Shown here: positions 7,356 through 15,927 of the stretch, in pieces
Layout: every line of letters begins with the position of its first letter
How positions within the stretch are numbered: the first letter of the stretch is position 1
Assembly: GCF_002995805.1 (NCBI RefSeq)
Contig: NZ_PVXL01000029.1
Span: forward strand, 34,055-98,054
Length of the DNA: 64,000 nt
Direction: 5' to 3'
DNA from: Neomoorella stamsii
GTDB lineage: Bacteria > Bacillota > DSM-521 > Neomoorellales > Neomoorellaceae
Made by a program: the position numbers and the translations under genes
The notes under the pieces: generated by a model
The model's input: the letters and a program-made list of their open reading frames with translations, nothing else
The model's database searches: none
What the model was told of the DNA's origin: nothing

Positions 7356-10300
7356 CTAAGGTAATACTTCGTGCTGCAGCTCCCACATCTGGCGGTAAAG
7401 CCCCTCTTGCCGGAGAAGTTCCTCATGCCGTCCCCGCTGGACTACCCGTCCCTTATCCAGGACCAGGATCTCATCCATGGCCTCCAGGCCCGCCAGGCGG
7501 TGGGTTATGACCAGGGTGGTCCGGCCGGCCATTAAACGGTAGATAGCCTGCATTACTTCCTCCTCAGTCACCGGGTCCAGGCCGGTGGTGGCCTCATCCA
7601 GCACCAGGATGGGGGCGTTTTTCAAAAGGGCGCGGGCAATGGCCAGGCGCTGGCGCTGGCCCCCGGAGAGTTTTAGTCCCTCTTCACCGATACAGGTGCC
7701 GTATCCCCGGGGCAGGCTCTGGATAAATTCGTGCAGCCGGGCTTGCCGCGCGGCCTGCTGGATCTCCTCCTGGCTCGCGCCGGGCCTGGCCAGCAGGAGG
7801 TTTTCGCCAATAGTAGCATGGAAGAGATGGGTGCGTTGGGAAACTACAACGACCAGGCGCCGTAGCTCTTCCTGGGGATAGGCCTTGAGTTCGTGTCCCC
7901 CCAGGCAGATGGACCCTTCCTCGTAATCCCAAAAGCGCAGGAGCAGATTTACTAATGTGCTTTTTCCGGCCCCGCTGGGACCGACAATGGCCAGCCGGCC
8001 GCCCTCGGGCAGGGTAAAGTCGATGCCGTCCAGGACCCAGGGTTCTCCCGGGGCGTAGCGAAAGCGCAGTCCTTTTATCTGCAGGTGGTATCCCGCTGGC
8101 TGTGGTGCGGGGCCGGGCGGGTCCTGGACGGCAGGCCGGGTATCGGTAAGGGCGAAGAGCCGCCGGGCTGCGGCCAGGCTTGCCTCCAGGTGCTCAAAGA
8201 TCATAGGCAGGGGCAGGACGGCCTCAAAGCTAGCGGCCGCCCCCAGGGCCAGCATGGCCAGGTAGATACCGTCCAGCTGGCCGCGGTCCACCAGGGGGAT
8301 GGCCAGCACCAGGACGAACCACAGGGCCAGGTTCATGGCCAGGCCTGTCAGGGCGGCTGCCAGCCCGGTTCTCCAGGCCTCGTGGCCCTGGAGAACCAGC
8401 AGTTCCCGGCTCAAGGCGGCGATGCGTTCCTGCTGCAGCCTGGCGCGGCCGAAGGCCAGGATTTCAGGCATGCCCTGAACGGTATCCACCAGGAGGGCGT
8501 TAAGGGCCGCCCGCACCTCACCCTGCTGACGGCCTGCACTCCGGCCAGCAGCCTTCAGGCCCAGGGGCGCAATGATGCCGGCCCCAAGGAAAAATAACAG
8601 CCAGGCCAGGGCCGGCTTGACAGCAAAATGGGCCAGGAAAACGAAAACCGCCACCATTACCAGCAGGGCCACCAGGGGCGGGGCCAGGACGCGGAGATAA
8701 AAGTTTTCCAGGGTCGCCACATCGGCCACGACCCGGCTCAGTAAGTCGCCACTGTGGTGGTCCGGTAACCGGGCCGGGGCCAGGGGTTCAAGGGCCTGGT
8801 AAAAGGAAACCCGCAGCCGGCTGAGGATGTGCAAGGTTACGCTATGGTTGACATAACGTTCCAGGTAGCGACTGGCGGCACGGGAGATACCAAAAAAGCG
8901 CACCCCGACGATGGGGAGCATGAGGTCTAAAACCGGCGGGTGGAGGGCGGCGCTGGCAATGAGAAAGGCAGCGGTAGCCATGAGGCCGACGTTGCTTGCC
9001 ACGGTGAAAAAGCCCAGCAGGGTGGCCCCCAGGACGGCAGGCCAGGAGGGCGTAATTAACCCCAGGAGGCGGATGAAGGTACCGGCGGTGGTAGTTCTCC
9101 GCTTAAGAAAGGTAGGGCTTATCCGCCGGTAGAGGGTGGCGCAGCTTTGTGGGTCAGGGGCAGGCGTACTTCCGGGCCCTTCATCCCGGGCAACAGACCT
9201 TCCGGACGCGCAATGAAAGGCCGTGACTAAGCGGTAATAGGCACCCTGCTGCGCCATGAGGTCCTCGTGCCGCCCCGTTTCCACCACCCGGCCGGAGGCC
9301 AGGACCACGATGCGGTCCGCCCGGTAGACAGTGCTGAGGCGGTGGGCGATAATCAGCACCGTACGGCCCTCCATCAGGCGTTCCAGGGCTTCCTGGATTA
9401 CCTGGTCACCGCCAGGGTCCAGGCCGGCGGTAACTTCGTCCAGGATTAATAGGGGGGCATCTTTAAGGAAAGCCCTGGCAATGGCCAGGCGCCGGGCCTG
9501 GCCGCCGCTCAAGCGCAGCCCCCGTTCACCAATGGGCGTATCATAGCCCCGGGGCAGGGCGGCAATGAACTCGTGGGCCCCGGCGAGGCGGGCCGCTGCC
9601 ACCATTTCCTCCCGCGAGGCATCCGGACGTCCCAGGAGGATATTGTCAGCTATAGTACCGCTGAAAAGGTAGGGATGCTGGGGAACCAGAGCCACCTGCC
9701 GGCGCCATTCCTCCAGGGGGATCTGGTTTAAAGGAAGGCCGTTGACGGTAATCAGCCCCCGGTCGGGCTCCAGGAAACGCAGGAGCAGGTGGGCGATGGT
9801 GCTTTTCCCCCCGCCGCTGGGACCAACCAGGGCCACCTTTTCCCCCGGCCGGAGTTCCAGGGAGACCTCTTCCAGGGCCGGCCGTTCCCTATCCGGGTAA
9901 GTGTAATGAACCCCTGCCAGGACAATATGCAGACCCGGCGGCTGTACGCGGCTTTCCCTGCCCGGCGGGAAATTTCCTGTTCCCGCGCCTCGAGGCAGGG
10001 ATTTGACCATCACGCCCGCTACTGCCGGGGCCGGGGTAGTGCAAGGGCCTGCCATATCCAGAACGGCGAAGATTCGCCGGGCGGCACTGACGCCGGCCAG
10101 GCCGGCATGGAACTGGCTGCCCAGGAGCCGCAGGGGCAGGTAGAATTCCGGGGCTACCAGCAAAAGGAAGAGGGCTTCATTAAAGGGTATCCGGGCATAA
10201 ACCAGGCGCAGCCCCACGGTGACGGCCACCAGGGCGGTACTGATGGTAGCTACGAGTTCCAGCACCAGGGCCGAGAGAAAGGCAACCCGCAGTACTCCCA

Positions 10301-11000
10301 GGGTGGTGGACCGGAAACGGTCACTGAGACGGGTCAGGACCTCGGCCTGGGCCTTGCTGCGGCCGAAAATTTTCAAGGTGGTGAGGCCCTGCAAGACATC
10401 CAGGAAATGGGCGCTCAGGCCGCTTAAAGTTTGCCACTGCTGCTGGCTGAGGGTTTCTGCCCGCCTGCCGATGAGGAGCATGAATAGGGGGATCAGGGGG
10501 GCAGTGAAAAGGAGGAGCAGGCCGGAAAACAGGTCCAGGGGGAAGACGAAACCCAGGACCATCAGGGGCACCAGGGCCGCCAGGGCCAGTTGGGGCAAAT
10601 AGCGGGCAAAATAAGCCTCCAGGTCCTCAACTCCTTCCACCAGGACATTGACCAGCTCCCCGGTATGCTCATCCTTCAAAGGTAATGGACCTACGGCCAG
10701 GAAGTGGCCCACCAGGCGCTGGCGCAGGTCATATTTGATTCGGGCCGCGGCCCGGTGGGCCGCCACCTCCACACCCCAGGCCAGGCCCGCCCGGAGGAAA
10801 ATGATGCCCAGGAGGGCCATGAGCCAGTGCCAGATACCCCGAAGGTCCTGCCCTTCCAGGAAGACCCCGTTCACCACCCGGGCCAGGTAGCTGGCCTGTA
10901 AAATGGCCAGGAGACCGGCTCCCACTCCCAGCCCCACCGTAAGGGCCAGGTGGAAGCGTACCCTCCCGGCCTCGCGCATTAAATCTTTATGGAGCATCAT
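7356..11000 (-). CDS. cydDC: Fused CydD-CydC ABC exporter for cytochrome bd assembly
   Basis: A 1214-residue protein holding two complete ABC half-transporters that are separate CydD and CydC in most bacteria. The first half has about six membrane segments, Walker A GPSGGGKST (about residue 390) and signature LSGGQARR (about 498). A linker near 600-640 leads to the second membrane domain, then Walker A GPSGAGKST (about 1008) and signature LSGGQRQR (about 1110), with LDEATTGLDP. CydDC exports glutathione or cysteine and binds haem, which is needed to build bd oxidase. It lies 86 bases after cydB on the same strand, confirming the role. The fusion fixes a 1:1 stoichiometry and makes a functional heterodimer from one chain. 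Confidence 0.9.
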   Translation of the reverse strand: MMLHKDLMREAGRVRFHLALTVGLGVGAGLLAILQASYLARVVNGVFLEGQDLRGIWHWLMALLGIIFLRAGLAWGVEVAAHRAAARIKYDLRQRLVGHFLAVGPLPLKDEHTGELVNVLVEGVEDLEAYFARYLPQLALAALVPLMVLGFVFPLDLFSGLLLLFTAPLIPLFMLLIGRRAETLSQQQWQTLSGLSAHFLDVLQGLTTLKIFGRSKAQAEVLTRLSDRFRSTTLGVLRVAFLSALVLELVATISTALVAVTVGLRLVYARIPFNEALFLLLVAPEFYLPLRLLGSQFHAGLAGVSAARRIFAVLDMAGPCTTPAPAVAGVMVKSLPRGAGTGNFPPGRESRVQPPGLHIVLAGVHYTYPDRERPALEEVSLELRPGEKVALVGPSGGGKSTIAHLLLRFLEPDRGLITVNGLPLNQIPLEEWRRQVALVPQHPYLFSGTIADNILLGRPDASREEMVAAARLAGAHEFIAALPRGYDTPIGERGLRLSGGQARRLAIARAFLKDAPLLILDEVTAGLDPGGDQVIQEALERLMEGRTVLIIAHRLSTVYRADRIVVLASGRVVETGRHEDLMAQQGAYYRLVTAFHCASGRSVARDEGPGSTPAPDPQSCATLYRRISPTFLKRRTTTAGTFIRLLGLITPSWPAVLGATLLGFFTVASNVGLMATAAFLIASAALHPPVLDLMLPIVGVRFFGISRAASRYLERYVNHSVTLHILSRLRVSFYQALEPLAPARLPDHHSGDLLSRVVADVATLENFYLRVLAPPLVALLVMVAVFVFLAHFAVKPALAWLLFFLGAGIIAPLGLKAAGRSAGRQQGEVRAALNALLVDTVQGMPEILAFGRARLQQERIAALSRELLVLQGHEAWRTGLAAALTGLAMNLALWFVLVLAIPLVDRGQLDGIYLAMLALGAAASFEAVLPLPMIFEHLEASLAAARRLFALTDTRPAVQDPPGPAPQPAGYHLQIKGLRFRYAPGEPWVLDGIDFTLPEGGRLAIVGPSGAGKSTLVNLLLRFWDYEEGSICLGGHELKAYPQEELRRLVVVVSQRTHLFHATIGENLLLARPGASQEEIQQAARQARLHEFIQSLPRGYGTCIGEEGLKLSGGQRQRLAIARALLKNAPILVLDEATTGLDPVTEEEVMQAIYRLMAGRTTLVITHRLAGLEAMDEILVLDKGRVVQRGRHEELLRQEGLYRQMWELQHEVLP

Positions 11001-11086
11001 ATCTTTTGCCCCCAGCTGGAGAGTCCTGGATATCCCTTATAAGTACTTGCCGCAGCCAGTTCCAGCAGGCCTCCCACTTCTCACCT

Positions 11087-12091
11087 CTAATATTCCAAGT
11101 CCCTGGCCTTAACCCGCTGGCGGAATACCCAGTAGGTCCAGCCCTGGTAAAGGAGGACCACGGGTACCAGGGTGAGGGCGACGATGGTCATAACTTTAAG
11201 GGTATAGGGGCTGGAGGAGGCCTGGTAAATGGTCAGGCTCCACCGGGGATTCAGGCTGGAAACCATCACCCGGGGAAAGAGGCCGCCAAAGAGAGCCGCA
11301 GTGCCCAGGAGGATGGTCAGACCGTTCAAGATAAAAGCCCCGCCGTAGCTCCGGGAGCTGAGCGACCACCAGGCCAGGAGAAGAGCCACCAGGGCGCCCC
11401 AGGCGGCGATTCCGGGTACCATCCGGGTAAAGATGTCGGTTTCCCGGTAACTCATAATTAGCAGCAGGAGGAGGGCCGCCACAGCGCCGGTACCTATCTT
11501 TAGCCCCGCCTGCCGGGCGCGCTCCGGCAGTTCATCCCCGGTTTTGAGGGCCAGGAAAAGTGCCCCCTGCAGGGTGAAAAGGAGCAGAGAGGTCAAGCCC
11601 CCCAGCAGGGTGTAGGGGGAAAGGAGATCGAAAAAGGTACCGGCATACTGCATCCGGGCGTCAATGGGTACGCCCCGGATCAGGTTGGCCATGGCCACGC
11701 CCCAGAGGAGGGCCGGCAAGAGGCTCCCCAGGAAAAGCATCCAGTCCCAGAAGTTACGCCAGGCCGGGCGGTCATCCTTGCTGCGGAATTCAAAGGCTAC
11801 CCCGCGCACGATCAGGGCGACGAGGATAAGGAATAACGCCAGGTAAAAGCCGCTGAAAAGGGTGGCGTACCAGTGGGGGAAGGCGGCAAACATGGCCCCG
11901 CCGGCGGTGAGCATCCACACCTCGTTGCCGTCCCAGAAGGGGCCGATGCTGTTGATGATGGCGCGGCGCTCTCCATCGCTTTTCCCAAGGAAGGGCAGGA
12001 GAATACCGACGCCGTAGTCAAAGCCTTCCAGGAAAAAGAAGCCGGCAAAAAGGACGGCTACCAGGATAAACCAGAGGACAGTTAGATCCAT
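11087..12091 (-). CDS. cydB: Cytochrome bd ubiquinol/menaquinol oxidase subunit II
   Basis: A 334-residue integral membrane protein with about nine hydrophobic segments. The N-terminus reads FFFLEGFDYGVGILLPFLG and then GPFWDGNEVWMLTAGGAMFAAFP, both diagnostic of CydB, with the acidic DGNEVW motif facing the haem region. With CydA it forms the high-affinity quinol oxidase that reduces O2 to water. The gene overlaps the end of cydA by ten bases and is followed by the CydDC fusion, so the three are one operon. In an anaerobic acetogen such an oxidase serves O2 removal and tolerance. Confidence 0.93.
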   Translation of the reverse strand: MDLTVLWFILVAVLFAGFFFLEGFDYGVGILLPFLGKSDGERRAIINSIGPFWDGNEVWMLTAGGAMFAAFPHWYATLFSGFYLALFLILVALIVRGVAFEFRSKDDRPAWRNFWDWMLFLGSLLPALLWGVAMANLIRGVPIDARMQYAGTFFDLLSPYTLLGGLTSLLLFTLQGALFLALKTGDELPERARQAGLKIGTGAVAALLLLLIMSYRETDIFTRMVPGIAAWGALVALLLAWWSLSSRSYGGAFILNGLTILLGTAALFGGLFPRVMVSSLNPRWSLTIYQASSSPYTLKVMTIVALTLVPVVLLYQGWTYWVFRQRVKARDLEY

Positions 12092-13467
12092 AAGGATACC
12101 TCCCCGGAATTATCTAACATCCTGGTGGCAGGAGTTGTCTCAACACCTTGCCGGGCGTATTTAGCCAGGAGGTAGACGTCGGCTACCGCCAGGACCCCGT
12201 ACAGCAGGGTAAAAGCCACCAGGGTCGTAAAAATAGCGGCGGCGGATACTCCGGGCGAGACGGCCGCCTCGACCCGCTGCAGTCCGTAGACAATCCAGGG
12301 ATAGCGACCGATCTCAGCCATCAACCAGCCAGCGGTGTTGGCGAGATAGGGCACGGGAATGCTCCAGAGGAGGGCTTTGAGGACCAGGGGTTTTTCTTCC
12401 AGGCGTCTCCGCCGCCACAGGTACAGGCTGTAAAGGGACAGTAAAATTAACCACAGCCCGGCGACGACCATCAGGCGGAAGCTCCAGAAGACCGGGGCGA
12501 CCGGCGGGATATAATTGCCGGGGCCGTAGCTGGCCTCTGCCGCGGCCTGAAGATCCTTCAGGCCTTTAACCTCGCCCTGAAAGCTGTTATAGGCAAGAAA
12601 ACTGGCCAGGGCGGGAATCTTAATCTCGAAGGTATTGGTCTGGTCTTTTGCATCAACCAGGGTCACCAGGGCCAGGGGGGCCGGATCGGCACTCTCCCAC
12701 AAGGCTTCGGCGGCTGCCATCTTCATGGGCTGGGCATTGACCAGGTACTGGCCCTGGAAGTGGCCGACGGCCGCCACCAGCAGGCTGCTGATGACGCCCG
12801 TGATCAAAGCCAGCCGGAAGGAACGGCGGAAAGGCTCTAATTGGCTTTGCCGCAGGAGGTGGTAGGCGCTGATCCCCATGACGAAAAAGGCCGCCGTCAC
12901 AAAGCCGGCCAGGACGGTGTGGGGGAATTGATAGAGGACATGGGGGTTGGTCAGCAGGGCAAAGAAATCCGTCATCTCGGCCCGGCCGTTACGCAAGACA
13001 TAGCCCACCGGCTCCTGCATAAAGGAGTTGGCCACCAGGATCCAGAAGGCGGAAAGATTGGTGCCGATGGCCACCAGCCAGATGCAGGCGGCGTGGAGAG
13101 CTTTAGGCAGCTTATCCCAGCCAAAGAGCCACAGGCCCAGAAAGGTGGATTCCAGGAAAAAGGCGGCCAGGGCTTCTACGGCCAGGGGGGCGCCGAAGAT
13201 ATCCCCGACGAAACGGGAGTATTCGGACCAGTTCATGCCGAAATGAAACTCCTGGACGATACCGGTCACAACGCCCATGGCAAAGTTGATGAGGAAGAGC
13301 CTGCCCCAGAAGCGGGCCATGTTCTTGTAAGTTTCATCACCAGTGCGGACGTAGATAGTTTCCATGATGGCCACCAGGACTGATAGTCCCAGGGTCAGGG
13401 GGACGAAGAGGAAGTGGTAAACCGAGGTAATCCCGAACTGCCACCTGGCCAGCAAGAGTGCATCCAT
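12082..13467 (-). CDS. cydA: Cytochrome bd oxidase subunit I
   Basis: A 461-residue membrane subunit carrying haems b558, b595 and d. Seen motifs: N-terminal ARWQFGITSVYHFLFVPLT with the haem His, the MQEPVGY segment, and GWLMAEIGRYPWIVYGLQ, a variant of the GRQPW signature. Length corresponds to the short Q-loop type found in Gram-positive bacteria. The frame is open from 13506, but the ATG at 13467 follows GGGGAGGAG and gives the normal N-terminus MDALLLARWQF. The upstream region carries a probable promoter (13528-13556) and an inverted repeat (13494-13520) identical in its arms to one before the neighbouring Rrf2 gene, so Rrf2 control is likely. Confidence 0.93.
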   Translation of the reverse strand: MDALLLARWQFGITSVYHFLFVPLTLGLSVLVAIMETIYVRTGDETYKNMARFWGRLFLINFAMGVVTGIVQEFHFGMNWSEYSRFVGDIFGAPLAVEALAAFFLESTFLGLWLFGWDKLPKALHAACIWLVAIGTNLSAFWILVANSFMQEPVGYVLRNGRAEMTDFFALLTNPHVLYQFPHTVLAGFVTAAFFVMGISAYHLLRQSQLEPFRRSFRLALITGVISSLLVAAVGHFQGQYLVNAQPMKMAAAEALWESADPAPLALVTLVDAKDQTNTFEIKIPALASFLAYNSFQGEVKGLKDLQAAAEASYGPGNYIPPVAPVFWSFRLMVVAGLWLILLSLYSLYLWRRRRLEEKPLVLKALLWSIPVPYLANTAGWLMAEIGRYPWIVYGLQRVEAAVSPGVSAAAIFTTLVAFTLLYGVLAVADVYLLAKYARQGVETTPATRMLDNSGEVSLWI

Positions 13468-13493
13468 AACTTTTCTCCTCCCCTCAAAATATA

Positions 13494-13520
13494 TAAAGTA
13501 TACCAAGATAGTATAGTTTA
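13494..13520 (-). promoter_or_regulatory. Probable Rrf2 operator before cydA
   Basis: TAAAGTATA-N8-GTATAGTTTA, an almost perfect dyad with one mismatch between arms. The same arms with the same 8-base spacer occur at 13982-14008 before the rrf2 gene. It lies just downstream of the predicted -10 of cydA, where a bound protein would block transcription. Confidence 0.7.
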
Positions 13521-13527
13521 TTTGAAA

Positions 13528-13556
13528 ATAATCCCTCCTTTCAAGTCTTTACTCAA
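13528..13556 (-). promoter_or_regulatory. Predicted cydA promoter
   Basis: Minus strand TTGAGT (13556-13551), 17-base spacer, GATTAT (13533-13528). It overlaps the last codon of the Rrf2 gene. The distance from -10 to the operator (7 bases) resembles that at the rrf2 promoter (5 bases). Both hexamers deviate from consensus. Confidence 0.45.
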
Positions 13557-13963
13557 TTTTCCCCGGCCAGCTCGGCGAAGTTGTAACGCTTCAGTTCCCG
13601 GCGCAGGGCGTCCTGGACTGATTCCAGCGCCCGGTGTACCGGGCAGTACGGGGTGCCGTGTTTATTACAGTACTCCGGGTCCAGGAGGCAGCGGTTAACG
13701 CTAACCGGTCCTTCTACTGCTTCGACGACATCCAGCAGGGTAATTTCCCGCGCCGGCCGGGCCAGGGCAAAACCGCCGCTGACGCCGCGGTAGGATTGCA
13801 CTATTCCGGCCTGCACCAGGGAACGCATGATTTTAAGCAAGAAGCGCATGGGGATATCTTCGCGGGAAGCAATCGTCTGGGCTTCGGCGATGGTGCCCGG
13901 TTCCAGTTTCGCCAGGTACAGGACGGCGCGGAAGGCATAATCGGTGGCCTGGTTTAAGCGCAT
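13553..13963 (-). CDS. Rrf2-family regulator with three conserved cysteines
   Basis: A 136-residue DNA-binding protein of the Rrf2/IscR/NsrR family. The winged helix reads MRLNQATDYAFRAVLYLA at the start, with FLLKIMRSLVQAGIV and YRGVSGGFALARP for the recognition helix and wing. A C-terminal loop has Cys 92, 99 and 107 (RCLLDPEYC, PYCPVH), the usual positions of Fe-S ligands that sense NO, O2 or cluster status. It sits directly before the cytochrome bd operon on the same strand. A matched inverted repeat before its own gene and before cydA suggests autoregulation and control of the oxidase by oxygen or NO. The signal is inferred from the cysteines. Confidence 0.88.
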   Translation of the reverse strand: MRLNQATDYAFRAVLYLAKLEPGTIAEAQTIASREDIPMRFLLKIMRSLVQAGIVQSYRGVSGGFALARPAREITLLDVVEAVEGPVSVNRCLLDPEYCNKHGTPYCPVHRALESVQDALRRELKRYNFAELAGEN

Positions 13964-13981
13964 GTAAAACTACATCCAGTC

Positions 13982-14008
13982 TAAAGTATATTCATTTGGT
14001 ATAGTTTA
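13982..14008 (-). promoter_or_regulatory. Probable Rrf2 operator before its own gene
   Basis: TAAAGTATA-N8-GTATAGTTTA, arms identical to the site at 13494-13520 while the 8-base spacers differ, which points to protein recognition of the arms. It covers the expected start of rrf2 transcription. Confidence 0.7.
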
Positions 14009-14013
14009 TAGTA

Positions 14014-14042
14014 ATAATAACTCATCCTATTTTTCCTGTCAA
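14014..14042 (-). promoter_or_regulatory. Promoter of the Rrf2 gene
   Basis: Minus strand TTGACA (14042-14037), 17-base spacer, TATTAT (14019-14014). The transcription start would fall near 14007, at the edge of the dyad operator. Confidence 0.7.
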
Positions 14043-14062
14043 GTTTTTCTATTACCATCCTG

Positions 14063-14515
14063 TTAATGCAGGGCCAGGCGGTCCAGCTCTTTCAGCTTAT
14101 TGCTGAACCAGGCAGCATGCAGGTCTTCATCAATGAGGTGGCTCCAGAGGAGGTTAAAAAGGGGTTTTTCGGCAACTTTAAGAATCAGCCGTTTGTAGTC
14201 AGCCATGGCCTTTTCTTCTAAAGTAATGTTGGCCCAGAGGAGGGTGCGGGTATTGGTCCAGTTGAGGATGGTCCCGGTTGCCACCCCCAGGAGGGGAGCA
14301 ATGATGGCTCCCAGGCGGGTCGGGGTGGCGCCGCGGCGGCTGATTTCCGCTTCCAGGTTGATTACGTGTTCCTGTTCCATAGCCGCTACCCTGGTCAGCG
14401 CCTGCCGCAGGTAAATGTCCGTTGCTGCCCGGGCCTGGCTCTTATAGAGGTCTACCTGCTCGATTTCCAGGCTGTAGAACCAGTTGAGGCTACGGATAAG
14501 GTCCTTTTCTTCCAA
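14063..14515 (-). CDS. Ferritin-like diiron protein (COQ7/rubrerythrin-type)
   Basis: A 150-residue all-helical protein. Candidate iron ligands are spaced as in ferritin-like four-helix bundles: Glu in FYSLEIEQVDLY, the MEQEHVINLE motif (ExxH), Glu in ITLEEKAMADY, and LIDEDLHAAWF (ExxH-like). A hydrophobic stretch in the middle (LGAIIAPLLGVATGTILNW) resembles the membrane-touching helix of COQ7-like hydroxylases. The reaction is unknown; family members act in peroxide or iron handling or in quinone hydroxylation. It stands between the Rrf2/cyd genes and an efflux operon, on the same strand as both. Its neighbourhood fits oxidative-stress defence but does not prove it. Confidence 0.65.
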   Translation of the reverse strand: MEEKDLIRSLNWFYSLEIEQVDLYKSQARAATDIYLRQALTRVAAMEQEHVINLEAEISRRGATPTRLGAIIAPLLGVATGTILNWTNTRTLLWANITLEEKAMADYKRLILKVAEKPLFNLLWSHLIDEDLHAAWFSNKLKELDRLALH

Positions 14516-14532
14516 GCAAGGGCACCCCTTAA

Positions 14533-14703
14533 TTAACCTTTACCGGAAAGGGTATAGTTATACGGCCGGGGCAAACTTCTTTCATTCAGGGTGCGCTTGC
14601 TTATCCCGCAGGCGGCAGCTAGTTCATCGGTGGTAACAGCGTGGAACCCTCTATCTCTGGCCAGCCTTTTCATGTTGGCCAGAATTTTGTCCCTGATTTC
14701 CAC
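14533..14703 (-). pseudogene. TetR-family regulator, N-terminal stump
   Basis: From a GTG at 14703 (GGGAG site nearby) the minus strand codes VEIRDKILANMKRLARDRGF, then HAVTTDELAAACGISKRTL, the helix-turn-helix of a TetR repressor. Normal proteins continue YRHF and then a ligand domain of 140 or more residues; here the frame runs into about 17 unrelated residues and stops. The DNA-binding half is therefore cut after the recognition helix and the inducer domain is missing. It follows the ABC-2 efflux genes, whose local repressor it probably was. A 56-residue product might still be made but could hardly dimerise. Confidence 0.65.
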
Positions 14704-14728
14704 TTGGCGATCACTCCCACTTTCAGCG

Positions 14729-15871
14729 TTACTCTACCTGCTTGCGAAAACGAAAGGCGGCCAGGGTGATAATGCCGGTACCAAAGCCGGTCAGGGCCCA
14801 GACGTCCTTCCATAGATAGTTAATTCCTATACCTTTAAGCATAATGCCCCGGAGGATTTCCAGAAAATAGGTGAGGGGTAGCAGGTTGCCCAGGTACTGG
14901 ATGGGCCGGGGCATGGAAGCGCGGGGAAAAATGAAACCGCTCAACAGGACACTGGGCAGGATGAAGAGCATGGTCATCTGCATGGCTTGGAGTTGGGTAC
15001 GGGCAACGGTGGAGATAAACATGCCCAATCCCAGGGCGAAGACGAGAAAAAGGACGGTCAGTCCCAGGAGCAGGAGAGTGCTCCCGGCGATGGGCACCTT
15101 AAACCACAGAGTAGCTGTCCCCAGTGCGAGGCCCATGTCGATAAAGGCAACGACAATGTAGGGGATGAGCTTGCCGAGCATTAATTCCGGGCCGCGGATG
15201 GGGGTTACCATCAATTGCTCCAGGGTGCCCCGTTCTCGTTCCCGCACCAGGGCAAAGGCCGTCAGCATCATGGTTATATTTTGCATGATTAACCCGATGA
15301 GCCCCGGAATGTTGAATTTCAAGCTCTCCAGGCCGGGGTTGTACCAGGCCCGCACCCGTAGGTCAATGGCCGGGCCGGGAGGCAGGACCAGGCCCTCCCT
15401 TTCCATAACAGTTAGCTGTAATTCCTGGGTTCTGGCCTGAGCAACTATTTCCGCCATGGAAAGGGCGGTACGGGCCACCAAAGGGTCGGAACCGTCAATG
15501 AGAAGCTGGGCGGTGGCCGTTTCCTGCCGCTTTAAGCTCCGGGTATAGCCGGCGGGGATGACCAGGCCGGCCTGGACGCGGCCGCTGTCCAGGAGGGATT
15601 TCAACTCCGCTTCGCTGCCTGCCTGGAAGGCCAGGTCGAAGTAGCCGGTGTTGACCAAGCTGGCAACAAGCAGGCGGCTGTCCTGGCTCCAGTCCTGGTC
15701 AAAGACGGCCAGGGGGATGTGATTGACATCGGTGTTCACGGCATAGCCAAAAAGGAGCAGCATCAGCACCGGCATAATAAAGACCATTACCAGGCTGGGG
15801 GGATCCCGACGGATGTGGATAAATTCTTTCCGGATAATGGCCCGTAACCGCTGCCTGTTCGTGGTAATCAC
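14729..15871 (-). CDS. ABC-2 type permease of a drug or small-molecule exporter
   Basis: A 380-residue membrane protein of the YbhR/YhhJ type: one N-terminal helix (FIMPVLMLLLFGYAV), a large extracytoplasmic domain (about 45-180), then five C-terminal helices with ALVRERERGTLEQLMVTP, the ABC-2 signature segment. The start is a GTG. It follows an ATPase gene and a periplasmic-adaptor gene on the same strand, giving a complete HlyD-ATPase-permease export set. Substrate is not readable. A truncated TetR gene downstream suggests drug-responsive control in an ancestor. Confidence 0.85.
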   Translation of the reverse strand: MITTNRQRLRAIIRKEFIHIRRDPPSLVMVFIMPVLMLLLFGYAVNTDVNHIPLAVFDQDWSQDSRLLVASLVNTGYFDLAFQAGSEAELKSLLDSGRVQAGLVIPAGYTRSLKRQETATAQLLIDGSDPLVARTALSMAEIVAQARTQELQLTVMEREGLVLPPGPAIDLRVRAWYNPGLESLKFNIPGLIGLIMQNITMMLTAFALVRERERGTLEQLMVTPIRGPELMLGKLIPYIVVAFIDMGLALGTATLWFKVPIAGSTLLLLGLTVLFLVFALGLGMFISTVARTQLQAMQMTMLFILPSVLLSGFIFPRASMPRPIQYLGNLLPLTYFLEILRGIMLKGIGINYLWKDVWALTGFGTGIITLAAFRFRKQVE

Positions 15872-15927
15872 TCCCTGCGATGGTATAAAATAAGCCGGCA
15901 GGTGGCCGGGAGGGCTGCCTGTTTGTC

